Positions 36,401-48,512 of a stretch of DNA of 64,000 bases are shown one piece after another. The notes under the pieces were generated by a model, which searched no databases, was not told the DNA's origin, and saw nothing but the letters and a program-made list of their open reading frames with translations. Each line of letters opens with the position of its first letter. Positions within the stretch are counted from its first letter, which is position 1. Location of the stretch: the NCBI RefSeq assembly GCF_037975245.1, contig NC_092583.1:12891264-12955263 (forward strand), read 5' to 3'. The stretch comes from Apostichopus japonicus. Lineage: Eukaryota > Echinodermata > Holothuroidea > Aspidochirotida > Stichopodidae. A program made the translations under genes and the position numbers.

Positions 36401-39400
36401 ATCATCAAATTTTATTACATATCATATGTTTTGTCCCCGGAGAAATTACTCTACCACTCAATCCTCCCCACCGTAACCATAATTCTGTACTACGAATACA
36501 TGTTTGTATTTCTCCTTAAGGGAAGTTTTTCTTATTTCAACGTTAAGGAGAAATACAAGAAACCTGTATCTAAATACAAATGCAAATTTTGACTGTTACA
36601 TTAACATAGCTTTTGTAGTAAATAGTCTATGTAGCCTTCAAGCAGATAACTATACTCAGTTGCTTACTTGCTTAACCAGAGTGATTACTAAGTTTGTGAA
36701 GTGAGGGTCAGTGGTACCAAAGTATCGAAAAAAAAGTTGATGGGGACTTTAAAAGGCGGTCCCGGGAGCAGGAATGGGAGAGAATTCACACCCCTTCCTC
36801 TTTACCCTCTGAACAATTATCGAAATTAGTAGGCTTGAAGAAAGCCGGTGTTCATCCATGATCTATCACGGATAGGGTCTCAAATAAGCTACTGTAAAGC
36901 TTCCTGATCCTTGGGTAACTAAACTAAACTATTAATTAGCCAGAGTGAATACTGTTATGCTCGAAAACAAATAGGGTATTAAAGTGGTCGCAATCCCCGC
37001 CCCTACCCATAACGCCCCTGGTAGCTTACCTTTACCTTTTTCCGTATACGAGACGCTCGAACGATTCAGAACAGATGGTAAGGCTAGAGTTACCCATGAA
37101 AGAGGGGAAGGGGGATGGGGGAAGGAAGGTAGGGTAAGTGCGACCGTGTGATTAGTTCGAAGTTTTTCAGCCATTTGATTGCGCTTTTATATAGGCTCCT
37201 TACAGTCTGATGATATAATAAATAATATTAAACTTATCATAGCTTATATTATTGATTATTTTCATTTATCATCAAATTTTATTACACATCATATGTTTTG
37301 TAGCCGGAGAAATTACTTTACCACTCAATCCTCCCCACCGTACCCATAATTCTGTACTACGAATACATGTTTGTATTTCTCCTTAAGGGAAGTTTTGCTT
37401 ATTTCAACGTTAAGGAGAAATACAAGAAACCTGTATATAATTAGAAATGCAAATTTTGACTGTTACATTAACATAAACTTGTAGTAAATAGTCTATGAAA
37501 CCTTCAAGCAGATAACTATACTCAGTTGCTTACTTGCTTAACCAGAGTGATTACTAAGTTAGTGAAGTGAGGGCCAGTGGTTCCAATGTATCGAGAAAAA
37601 AAAGTTGATGGGGACTTTAAAAGGCGGTCCCGGGAGCAGGAATGGGAGAGAATTCACACCCCTGCCTCTTTACCCTCTGAACAATTATTGAAAATAGAAG
37701 GCTTGAAGTAAACCGGTGTTCATCAATGATATATCACGGATAGGTTCTCAAATAAGCTACTGTAAAGCTTCCTGATCCTTGGGTAACTAAACTAAACTAA
37801 TAATTAGCCAGAGTGAATACTGTTATGCTCGAAAACTAATAGGGTATTAAAGTGGTCGCAATCCCCGCCCCTACCCATAACGCCCCTGGTAGCTTTCCTT
37901 TACCTTTTTCCGTATACGAGACGCTCGAACGATTCAGAACAGATGGTTGGGTTAGAGTTACCCATGAAAGAGGGGAAGGGGAAGGGAGGTAGGGTAAGTG
38001 CGACCGTGTGATTAGTTCGAAGTTTTTCAGCCATTTTATTGCGCGTTTATATAGGCTCCTTACAGTCTGATGATATAATAAATATCATTAAACTTATCAT
38101 AGTTTATATTATTTATTATTTTTATTTATCATCAAATTTTATTACATATCATATGTTTTGTCCCCGGAGAAATTACTCTACCACTCAATACTCCCCACCG
38201 TAACCATAATTCTGTACTACGAATACATGTTTGTATTTCTCCTTAAGGGAAGTTTTGCTTATTTCAACGTTAAGGAGAAATACAAGAAACCTGTATCTAA
38301 TTAGAAATGCAAATTTTGACTGTCACATTAACATAGCTTTTGTAGTAAGTAATCAATGTAGCCTTCAAGCAGATAACTATACTCAGTTGCTTACTTGCTT
38401 AACCAGAGTGTTTAATAAGTTTGTGAAGTGAGGGTCAGTGGTACCAAAGTATCGAAAAAAATTTGATGGGGACTTTAAAAGGCGGTCCTGGGAGCAGGAA
38501 TGGGTGACACGTCACACCCCTGCCTCTTTACCCTCTGAACAATTATCGAAAACAGAAGGCTTGAAGAAAGCCGGTGTTCATCCATGATCTATCACGGATA
38601 GGGTCTCAAATAAGCTACTGTAAAGCTTCCTGATCCTTGGGTAACTAAACTAAACTAATAATTAGCCAGAGTGAATACTGTTATGCTCGAAAACTAATAG
38701 GGTATTAAAGTGGTCGCAATCCCCGCCCCTACCCATAACGCCCCTGGTAGCTTTCCTTTACCTTTTTCCGTATACGAGACGCTCGAACGATTCAGAACAG
38801 ATGGTTGGGCTAGAGTTACCCATGAAAGAGGGGAAGGGAGATGGGGAAAGGGAGGTAGGGTAAGTGCGACCGTGTGATTAGTTCGAAGTTTTTCAGCCAT
38901 TTTATTGCGCTTTTATATAGGCTCCTTACAGTCTGATGATATAATAAATAATATTAAACTTATCATAGTTTATATTATTTATTATTTTTATTTATCATCA
39001 AATTTTATTACATATCATATGTTTTGTCCCCGGAGAAATTACTCTACCACTCAATCCTCCCCACCGTAACCATAATTCTGTACTACGAATACATGTTTGT
39101 ATTTCTCCTTAAGGGAAGTTTTTCTTATTTCAACGTTAAGGAGAAATACAAGAAACCTGTATCTAAATACAAATGCAAATTTTGACTGTTACATTAACAT
39201 AGCTTTTGTAGTAAATAGTCTATGTAGCCTTCAAGCAGATAACTATACTCAGTTGCTTACTTGCTTAACCAGAGTGATTACTAAGTTTGTGAAGTGAGGG
39301 TCAGTGGTACCAAAGTATCGAAAAAAAAGTTGATGGGGACTTTAAAAGGCGGTCCCGGGAGCAGGAATGGGAGAGAATTCACACCCCTGCCTCTTTACCC

Positions 39401-40821
39401 TCTGAACAATTATCGAAATTAGTAGGCTTGAAGAAAGCCGGTGTTCATCCATGATCTATCACGGATAGGGTCTCAAATAAGCTACTGTAAAGCTTCCTGA
39501 TCCTTGGGTAACTAAACTAAACTATTAATTAGCCAGAGTGAATACTGTTATGCTCGAAAACTAATAGGGTATTAAAGTGGTCGCAATCCCCGCCCCTACC
39601 CATAACGCCCCTGGTAGCTTTCCTTTACCTTTTTCCGTATACGAGACGCTCGAACGATTCAGAACAGATGGTAAGGCTAGAGTTACCCATGAAAGAGGGG
39701 AAGGGGGATGGGGGAAGGAAGGTAGGGTAAGTGCGACCGTGTGATTAGTTCGAAGTTTTTCAGCCATTTGATTGCGCTTTTATATAGGCTCCTTACAGTC
39801 TGATGATATAATAAATAATATTAAACTTATCATAGCTTATATTATTGATTATTTTCATTTATCATCAAATTTTATTACACATCATATGTTTTGTAGCCGG
39901 AGAAATTACTTTACCACTCAATCCTCCCCACCGTACCCATAATTCTGTACTACGAATACATGTTTGTATTTCTCCTTAAGGGAAGTTTTGCTTATTTCAA
40001 CGTTAAGGAGAAATACAAGAAACCTGTATATAATTAGAAATGCAAATTTTGACTGTTACATTAACATAAACTTGTAGTAAATAGTCTATGAAACCTTCAA
40101 GCAGATAACTATACTCAGTTGCTTACTTGCTTAACCAGAGTGATTACTAAGTTAGTGAAGTGAGGGCCAGTGGTTCCAATGTATCGAGAAAAAAAAGTTG
40201 ATGGGGACTTTAAAAGGCGGTCCCGGGAGCAGGAATGGGAGAGAATTCACACCCCTGCCTCTTTACCCTCTGAACAATTATTGAAAATAGAAGGCTTGAA
40301 GTAAACCGGTGTTCATCAATGATATATCACGGATAGGTTCTCAAATAAGCTACTGTAAAGCTTCCTGATCCTTGGGTAACTAAACTAAACTAATAATTAA
40401 CCAGAGTGAATACTGTTATGCTCGAAAACTAATAGGGTATTAAAGTGGTCGCAATCCCCGCCCCTACCCACAACGCCCTCGATAGCTTTCCCTTTACCTA
40501 ATTCCGTAAACGTGACGCTTGAACGTTTCTGAACAGATGGTTGGGCTAGAGTTGCCCATGAAAGAGGGGTAGGGGGAAGGGGGTGTGGTACGTGCGACCG
40601 TGTGAGTAGTTCGAAGTTTTTCAGCCATTTTATTGCGCTTTTAAATGTGCCCCTCACAGTCCTGATGATATAATAAATAATATTAAACTTATCATAGTTT
40701 ATATTATTGGTTATTTTCATTTATCATCAAATTTTATTACATATCATATGTTTTGTCTCCGGAGAAATTACTCTACCACTCAATCCTCCCCACCGTAACC
40801 ATAATTCTGTACTACGAATAC
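30447..40821 (+). repeat. Higher-order repeat: four copies of a 2593-bp trimer
   Basis: Three monomer types alternate strictly: A (starts 30447, 33041, 35634, 38227; GTGTTTAATAAGTTTG and GACACGTCACACC), B (31313, 33907, 36500, 39093; AAGTTTTTCTTATTTC, CTAAATACAAATG) and C (32181, 34774, 37367, 39960; GTAGCCGGAG, ACATAAACTTGTAG). Equivalent positions are 2593-2594 bp apart, and the copies appear almost identical, differing mainly in A-run lengths. A type-C monomer at 29579 precedes the first trimer. Confidence 0.95.
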
Positions 40822-43800
40822 ATGTTTGTATTTCTCCTTAAGGGAAGTTTTGCTTATTTCAACGTTAAGGAGAAATACAAGAAACCTGTATCTAATTAGA
40901 AATGCAAATTTTGACTGTTACATTAACATAGCTTTTGTAGTAAATAGTCTATGTAGCCTTCAAGCAGATAACTATACTCAGTTGCTTACTTGCTTAACCA
41001 GAGTGATTAATAAGTTTGTGGAGTGAGGGCCAGTGGTACCAAAGTATCGCAAAAAGTTGATGTTGACTTAAAAAGGCGTTGTCGGGAGCAGGCATGGGAG
41101 AGAATTCACACCCCTGCCTCTTTACCCTCTGAACAATTATCGAAAATAGAAGGCTTGAAGTAAGCCGGTGTTCATCCATGATCTAACACGGATAGGTTCT
41201 CAAATATGCTACTGTAAAGCTTCCTGATCTCTGGGTAACTAAACTCAACTAATAATTAGCCATAGTGAATATTGCTATGCTCGAAAACTAATAGGGTATT
41301 AAAGTGGTCGCAATCCCCGCCCCTACCCACAACGCCCTCGATAGCTTTCCTTTACCTAATTCCGGAAACGTGACGCTTGAACGTTTCAGAACAGATGGTT
41401 GGGCTAGAGTTGCCCATAAGAGAGGGGAAGGGGGAAGGGGGTGGGGTAAGTGCGACCGTGTGAGTAGTTTGAAGTTTTTCAGCCATTTTATTGCGCTTTT
41501 AAATGTGCCCCTCACAGTCCTGATGATATAATAAATAATATTAAACTTATTATAGTTTATATTATTGGTTATTTTCATTTATCATCAAATTTTATTACAT
41601 ATCATATGTTTCGTCTCCGGAGAAATTACTCTACCACTCAATCCTCCCCACCGTAACCATAATTCTGTACTACGAATACATGTTTGTATTTCTCCTTAAG
41701 GGAAGTTTTGCTTATTTCAACGTTAAGGAGAAATACAAGAAACCTGTATCTAATTAGAAATGCAAATTTTGACTGTTACATTAACATAGCTTTTGTAGTA
41801 AATAGTCTATGTAGCCTTCAAGCAGATAACTATACTCAGTTGCTTACTTGCTTAACCAGAGTGATTAATAAGTTTGTGGAGTGAGGGCCAGTGGTACCAA
41901 AGTATCGCAAAAAGTTGATGTTGACTTAAAAAGGCGTTGTCGGGAGCAGGCATGTGAGAGAATTCACACCCCTGCCTCTTTACCCTCTGAACAATTATCG
42001 AAAATAGAAGGCTTGAAGTAAGCCGGTGTTCATCCATGATCTAACACGGATAGGTTCTCAAATATGCTACTGTAAAGCTTCCTGATCTCTGGGTAACTAA
42101 ACTCAACTAATAATTAGCCATAGTGAATATTGCTATGCTCGAAAACTAATAGGGTATTAAAGTGGTCGCAATCCCCGCCCCTACCCACAACGCCCTCGAT
42201 AGCTTTCCTTTACCTAATTCCGTAAACGTGACGCTTGAACGTTTCAGAACAGATGGTTGGGCTAGAGTTGCCCATAAGAGAGGGGAAGGGGGAAGGGGGT
42301 GGGGTAAGTGCGACCGTGTGAGTAGTTTGAAGTTTTTCAGCCATTTTATTGCGCTTTTAAATGTGCCCCTCACAGTCCTGATGATATAATAAATAATATT
42401 AAACTTATCATAGTTTATATTATTGATTATTTTCATTTATCATCAAATTTTATTACATATCATATGTTTTGTCTCCGGAGAAATTACTCTACCACTCAAT
42501 CCTCCCCACCGTAACCATAATTCTGTACTACGAATACATGTTTGTATTTCTCCTTAAGGGAAGTTTTGCTTATTTCAACGTTACGGAGAAATACAAGAAA
42601 CCTGTATCTAATTAGAAATGCAAATTTTGACTGTTACATTAACATAGCTTTTGTAGTAAATAGTCTATGTAGCCTTCAAGCAGATAACTACATATACTCA
42701 GTTGCTTACTTGCTTAACCAGAGTGATTAATAAGTTTGTAAAGTGAGGGTCAGTGGTACCAAAGTATCGAAAAAAAGTTGATGGGGACTTTAAAAGGCGG
42801 TCCTGGGAGCAGGAATGGGAGACAATTCACACCCCTGCCTCTTTACCCTCTGAACAATTATTGAAAGTAGAAGGCTTGAAGTAAGCCGGTGTTCATCCAT
42901 GATCTATCACGGATACGTTCTCAAATAAGCTACTGTAAAGCTTCCTGATCTTCGGGTAACTTAACTAAACTAAACTAATAATTAGCCAGAGTGAATACTG
43001 TTATGCTCGAAAACTAATAGGGTATTAAAGTGGTCGCAACCCCCGCCCCTACCCACAACGCCCCTGGTAGCTTTCCTTTACCTTTTTCCGTAAACGAGAC
43101 GCTTGAACGTTTCTGAACAGATGGTTGGGCTAGAGTTACCCACGAAAGAGGGAGAGGGGGAGGGAGGTTGGGTGAGTGCGACCGTGTGAGTAGTTCGAAG
43201 TTTTTCAGCCCTTTTTTTGCGCTTTTATATGTGCCCCTCACAGTCTGATGATATAATAAATAATATTAAACTTATCATAGATTATATTATTGATTATTTT
43301 CATTCATCATCAAATTTTATTACACATCATATGTTTTGTCCCCGGAGAAATTACTCTACCACTCAATCCTCCCCGCCGTTACCATAATTCTGTACTACGA
43401 ATACATGTTTGTATTTCTCCTTAAGGGAAAATTTGCTTATTTCAACGTTAAGGAGAAATACAAGAAACCTGTATCTAATTAGAAATGCAAATTCTGGCTG
43501 TTACATTAACATGGCTTTTGTAGTAAATAGTCTATGTAGCCTTCAAGCAGATGACTATACTCAGATGCTTACTTGCTTAACCAGAGTGATTAATAAGATT
43601 GTGAAGTGATGGACAGCGGTACAAATGCATCGAGGAAAAAAGTTGATGGGGACTTTAAAAGGCGGTCCTGGGAGCAGGAATGGGAGAGAATTCACACCCC
43701 TGCCTCTTTACCCTCTGAACAATTATTGAAAATAGAAGGCTTGAAGTAAACCGGTGTTCATCCATGATATATCACGGATAGGTTCTCAAATAAGCTACTG

Positions 43801-44269
43801 TAAAGCTTCCTGATCCTTGGGTAACTAAACTAAACTAATAATTAGCCAGAGTGAATACTGTTATGCTCGAAAACTAATAGGGTATTAAAAGGGGTCGCAA
43901 TACCCGCCCCTACCCACAACGCCCGTGGTAGCTTTCCTTTACCGATTTTCTGAACAGATGGTTGGGCTAGAGTTACCCACGAAAGAGGGAAAGGGGGAGG
44001 GAGGTGGGATAAGTGCGATCGTGTGAGTAGTTCGAAGTTTTTCAGCGCTTTTATTGCGCTTTTATATGGGCTCCTCACTGTTTGATGATATAATAAATAA
44101 TATTAAACTTATCATAGATTATATTATTGATTATTTTCATTCATCATCAAATTTTATTACATATCATATGTTTTGTCCCCGGAGAAATTACTCTACCACT
44201 CAATCCTCCCACCGTAACCATGATTCTGTACTAAGAATACATGTTTGTATTTCTCCTTAAAGGAAAATT

Positions 44270-44352
44270 TGCTTATTTCAACGTTTAGGAGAAATATACA
44301 AGAAACCGTTAAGGAGAAATACAAAAAACTGTTAAGGAGAAATACAAACTTT
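44270..44352 (+). repeat. Array edge: three tandem copies of one hairpin arm
   Basis: After the last loop sequence the right arm occurs three times in about 70 bp: TTTAGGAGAAATATACAAGA, then GTTAAGGAGAAATACAAAAA, then GTTAAGGAGAAATACAAAC. The satellite stops there. Confidence 0.85.
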
Positions 44353-45295
44353 TCCCCCTAATCCTCATTAGTAGGAAAAATACGTTCGGGGGAAATTTTT
44401 AAAGGTCCAAAAAAGGTATATCCTAAGATCTTATTAATTTAATCTCAAAAGACATGTAGCACATTAGAGCACATCATGACAAGTATTTCATGAAAATTTA
44501 GATATTAAAATATGATTTATTTCCATGTTATTCGTGTTTTCCCTCAATTTCCCCTTATGGTACACTTTTTTGCATTTCCCCCTATGGGTCAAACCAGTGG
44601 TATATATATATATATATATATATGTTATGTTATGTTATGTTAGTCTTGGTACGTCATGATTTAAGAGGGGTTGGGGGGGTGTAAAATGTGAGTGCTAGTA
44701 ACGTGAGATGCTCCTTTCAGGCTAAATTGATGATGACGTCAGCTCCTCACTGCATGTTGAAATGTTAATGTTGATTCATTGACTCAACCAAAGCATGTTA
44801 CTAGCTTCATAACAGTGCACCCTTGACTAGAGTTCGACACCATTAGTTCTTGCCAAATTTGTGCTACATTGTAAACACGTAATGACGGGGACATTTTACG
44901 AGACGTTTTTCATTTGAATATCGAGATACATCTGAGGGACTGACCTAACGGCCTGTGTGTAAGACTTAACAATTTAGCCCCTTTAATTGATGAGCCTCAG
45001 ATGTTGGAAGCGTCATTTGTACAGCAACACAACCTCAACCGATAGCAGTGGGATTTTATTTTACGGTCTATAATATATCAAAGTTAATTTTGTGCCTAAA
45101 GTCATCTTTTAAGCAAATTAAATGACAACAGATTCGAATGTTTCTTGGGTAACGGTATATTTACATGTATGAGGTTCGGTGTGGGTGATGACGTTTTGTT
45201 CCTTTTCTTCAACTAATCGTCATGCTAACGGATCGTCATGTCGGATTCACGTATATTCCAATTGGATTCCGCTGTATCTAAAATGTTGTTGGCCA
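44353..45295. other. Non-coding, short microsatellite
   Basis: No gene is visible. (TA)n followed by (TATGT)n lies at about 44601-44641. Confidence 0.5.
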
Positions 45296-45303
45296 TGAGG
45301 ATA

Positions 45304-45699
45304 CAGTGCATGGCGGAGCGTCCATACAGTCAGAGGGGGCGGATGCCCCCTGACGGACTCAAATGGACTGCTGACGCCCTTTTCAGCTTTTTACCACTTT
45401 TTACTTATTCGCGATTGACTTTTTAATTACGCTCTCAAATACCTATTGACATTTGTCACATTTTGTTGGTGTCATTTTCTGACAAAATGGCGATGACACC
45501 TATTTATTCTTCGTTTATCTGCAAATAAGCAAGGCCCGGAAAGTGTCATTTCCGGCGATCTAGGGATCTTTACTAAAAAAAAATCTGTACGCTCCGCGCC
45601 AACCTGTGGTGTCGCTCCGCTTAGATAGTGTCGAAAGCGCCCCTACAGACCATTCTCGCCCCCCCCCCCCCCTGACCAATACCCCTAGCTCCGCCACTG
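45304..45699. mobile_element. hAT-type MITE with perfect 8-bp target duplication
   Basis: TGAGGATA is present at 45296-45303 and again at 45700-45707, directly outside termini CAGTG(CAT)GGCGGAGC and GCTCCGCCACTG. An 8-bp duplication plus CAGNG ends are hallmarks of the hAT superfamily. The 396-bp element has no transposase, so it is non-autonomous. Its right part contains a 13-bp C run and a CCAATACCCCTAGCTCCGCC segment. The frames overlapping it are incidental. The host frame MSDSRIFQLDSAVSKM, just before it, is interrupted by the insertion but is not otherwise supported as a gene. Confidence 0.9.
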
Positions 45700-45707
45700 T
45701 GAGGATA

Positions 45708-46335
45708 TATCAGTTAATTGTACGTATTGCTGGATTGGTAACCGACTTTTTATCCTACTGTTTTTCTACTCATTGTACAATAATTAAAAATTACATTCTC
45801 TCCGCTCCCATCTGTCTATTGTTAACCTGTTTCCCTCCTGTTTTCTTTTTCAATCTCCCTCCTGAAGAGGATCCTGCTATGATTTCGAGAGAATACAAAT
45901 CAGACCCTTAAACGTTTTTATACATAGTTCTAATTTAAATAAAATTTTGATTTTGTTACATTTACAAACCTTCATATTGTATATAGGCCCTATGTAGGTA
46001 GGTGAACCGTTCCTAATGGAATTGTTATATTGGTTCTGTATATGTTTATCTTTTCTTCGATGGTTCATTATGGTTTAGCAGAAACGTTTTAGAAATGTAA
46101 ACCTTTAAGACAAACCAGACGTGGATCCAGGGATTTTACACCCCCCCCCCCAAAAAAAATGAAAAAAAAAACACGAAAACGAGACTTAAGGTATATCTAA
46201 AGTCCAGTTATCTTGTCACACTCCGCTATATGCTTACAGAGTGGCACGTAGATTCAAACTGGTCACTTTTTGTGTATAACACCATCATATATACTGCTAT
46301 ATCGGATGTTACGTCGGTACATTGTAAAACTGACT
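45708..46335. other. Non-coding, no gene seen
   Basis: AT-rich. Contains a GTGGATCCAGGGATTTTACA stretch at 46122-46141 followed by a poly-C run, which matches the start of the hAT-like MITE at 9705 and may be a fragment of it. Confidence 0.4.
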
Positions 46336-46339
46336 TTAA

Positions 46340-46701
46340 AGGCATTGAAGACTCGCCCCAAACCGCGTGCGGCCATCTGAAAAGTTAACTTTCCTGTTGC
46401 TTGCAAGAGACGTTTTGTTCGTGTCGCTACAAAATGCAGACTGTAATGAAACGTGATACCTTGTTATCTTTAGCTGGACCTGAGATGTCCATCGCTGTAT
46501 CGTTTATACACTGTGCTGTGGGTATTGACTGCAGCTGTATGTACTGACTGTACACTATAGTGTCTAATTACCGACGGTAGCAAGCTGTGTGTGCATTTTC
46601 TGGGATCGATGGTGGTGTCTAACACTTCTGTTACACCTCATTCGAAACTAGGTCAGATTACTGTCATTAGACGTTTCTTTTTGCGCGAGTCTTCACACCC
46701 T
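46340..46701. mobile_element. 362-bp TTAA-flanked MITE (copy 2)
   Basis: Flanked by TTAA at 46336-46339 and 46702-46705 with ends AGGCATTGAAGACTCGC and (from the right, reverse complemented) AGGGTGTGAAGACTCGC. It is the same family as 9291-9656 and in the same orientation; shared blocks include TTAGCTGGACCTGAGATGTC and TCGATGGTGGTGTCTAACAC. Non-autonomous. Confidence 0.88.
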
Positions 46702-47317
46702 TTAATGTTTGATGGTGACGACAGCAAGTACGTAGCTACAGTACACGTTGTTACAATGCATATAGTGAATTCCATGACTGAATATATATCGACGTATAAT
46801 GCAAGGTTTTACAACTTGCTCATATATAACACTGACTCGGCATCGATTAAAAACTTTTACTAGACATTCACATATCGAGTCGATGGGACGGTTATACATA
46901 AACAACAATAACAACAAAACATAACTCAGGCTGAAACTTTCGTTTTCAAATCGTGGATACTGCCCACTTTGAAAAGTTATGTGTTTTGATATCCGTTAAG
47001 TAGAGCGGTCAATGCACCTTTTACGCTATATGCATGTGTTAATATTTTACTTCGATGTATTCAAGTACGTTTAATTACTTGTATTGAAAAGCTGTCACAT
47101 AAAAAAAAATCATATCCAGTGAATGAAGTTAGACGAATAACAGATTCTACAGGTTTGATTTTTCGCTCATGCAGGGTAATTTGAAGAAAAAAAAGGTGCT
47201 ACTTTATGTATGCCCCAACTGTACTGTTTAACACAAAATCCGTAGTGACAGATTTGAACTCGCCTCTCCATACCTTAAACAGGCGACTGTTTTTCCACGA
47301 GCACCTAAGAAATTATA
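46702..47317. other. Non-coding, no gene seen
   Basis: AT-rich. Overlapping open frames on both strands near 46591-46917 start inside the MITE and have no motifs. Confidence 0.4.
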
Positions 47318-47612
47318 TAATGCTAATAATAATCAGCATTTATTTTTTTACGACGCTTTTAAGCTCCCGCAAGGGCTTATGGGTTACAACTTACACGTTG
47401 GGTGGCTTCCAAGGACCAATTCAACATTTTAACTCAAATTTGGGATCTTTTCAATTTAGAAAGTCATTTTAGATAGGTAAAACAGTAGATCGCTCTTGGA
47501 TGAAAAACCCACCTTACTATGACCCGGCCGGGAATCGAACCGGGAACCTCCCGATTGCTAAGCCTCATTGCTTCAAATACCACCGCCTTTACCTTCTCGG
47601 CCACAGCACTGG
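47318..47612 (-). mobile_element. tRNA-derived SINE (class II tRNA head)
   Basis: On the minus strand, TGGCCGAGAAGGTAAAGGCG (47584-47603) is an A box of the Ser/Leu type. It is followed by a long variable-arm-like region and by GGTTCCCGGTTCGATTCCC, which holds the B box (47530-47541). The body continues with CCCTTGCGGGAGCTTAAAA (about 47346-47364) and ends in an A/T-rich tail with ATTATTATTAGC. The CTTGCGGGA core is shared with the SINE at 8776-9003. Confidence 0.75.
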
Positions 47613-47869
47613 TATCAAATTAAAGAGAAGTGTTCTACATTCAGGCTCCGAAAGTCTACAAATTTTAACCTATTTTTCTTGTCTTTTTTTGGCTTTCCCT
47701 TAGAGGGGCCCTGTCAAGTTCACATACTAACCTCTGTATGCACTTTTACGTTCTTTCAATTAGCCTCGTTAAAGCAGCTTGTTGAGTTAATGTTCTTTGA
47801 TGCTTCATGTCATTTTTTCTATACATTTGGCGCTGAACCAGTGCTATAGGTCTAGACTTAAGTTCAAGC
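47613..47869. other. Non-coding, no gene seen
   Basis: Short spacer between the SINE and the tandem repeat region. Confidence 0.4.
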
Positions 47870-48512
47870 AAATAAGGCTGGACAATATGTATCAACGCTT
47901 ACAAAGTGTGGTAGAACTAGAACAAACGTTAATATTTGCATATAAATGGAAATAAAACCAGCTTAGTTCCACTCCTATGGAAGTTCGGTAGGACTAGACT
48001 ATATAAACGATAGGCTATTTAACGCTTCTATGGTAGAATTAGCCAAATGTTTAGTGTATAAAATGGCATATAAGGCTAGGGTACGGTACCGCTATAGTAG
48101 GGAAGGTTAGTATAGGACTAGACTAAATGCTAATCTTTGTGTTTTGAAGCAAAATCAGGCTAGGTCAAGTACACCTACTAAGAAAATGTGGTAGGATATA
48201 AACTGAAGATTGATTGGTATATATGTAATTAGGCTAGGCCAAGTACAACTACTAAGACAATGTGGTAGGATATAGACTGAAGATTGATTGGTATATATGT
48301 AATTAGGCTAGGCCAAGTACAACTACTAAGACAACTGTGGTAGGATATAGACTGAAGATTGATTGATATATATGTAATTAGGCTAAGCCAAGTGCAACTA
48401 TTAAAAAATGTGGTAGGATATAGACTGAAGATTGATTGGTTTATGTAATTAGGATAGGCCAGCTACAACTACGAAGAAAATGTGGTAGGATATAGACTGA
48501 AGGTTGAGCTTT
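47870..48512 (+). repeat. Tandem repeat, about 75-bp unit, five good copies
   Basis: From about 48157 the unit AGGCTAGGCCAAGTACAACT, ACTAAGACAATGTGGTAGGA, TATAGACTGAAGATTGATTG recurs every 68-76 bp. More diverged pieces (GTGGTAGAACTAGA, GGTAGGACTAGACTA) extend left to about 47870. Confidence 0.85.

Larger units (their letters stand above)
27199..44352 (+). repeat. Satellite array, about 20 monomers of 860-868 bp
   Basis: Monomers are phased by ATGTTTGTATTTCTCC at 27381, 28241, 29579, 30447, 31313, 32181, 33041, 33907, 34774, 35634, 36500, 37367, 38227, 39093, 39960, 40822, 41680, 42538, 43405 and 44241. Each contains a perfect 16-bp inverted repeat (TTGTATTTCTCCTTAA / TTAAGGAGAAATACAA, 23-nt loop), a GGCGGTCC-GGGAGCAGGAAT block, a GGGTATTAAAGTGGTCGCAA block and an AT-rich TCTGATGATATAATAAATAA block. 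Outer monomers are diverged, inner ones nearly identical. The short frames on both strands recur once per monomer, are only 60-107 codons and are not genes. Confidence 0.97.

Noticed and set aside
28245-43609. Recurrent 60-107-codon frames on both strands, one set per 0.86-kb unit
   Set aside because: They are copies of the same satellite segments, begin at non-ATG codons in many cases, and differ by frameshifts between monomers. No coding constraint is evident.
45238-45426. Protein starting MSDSRIFQLDSAVSKM
   Set aside because: The frame runs into the hAT MITE and no continuation is found after 45707.
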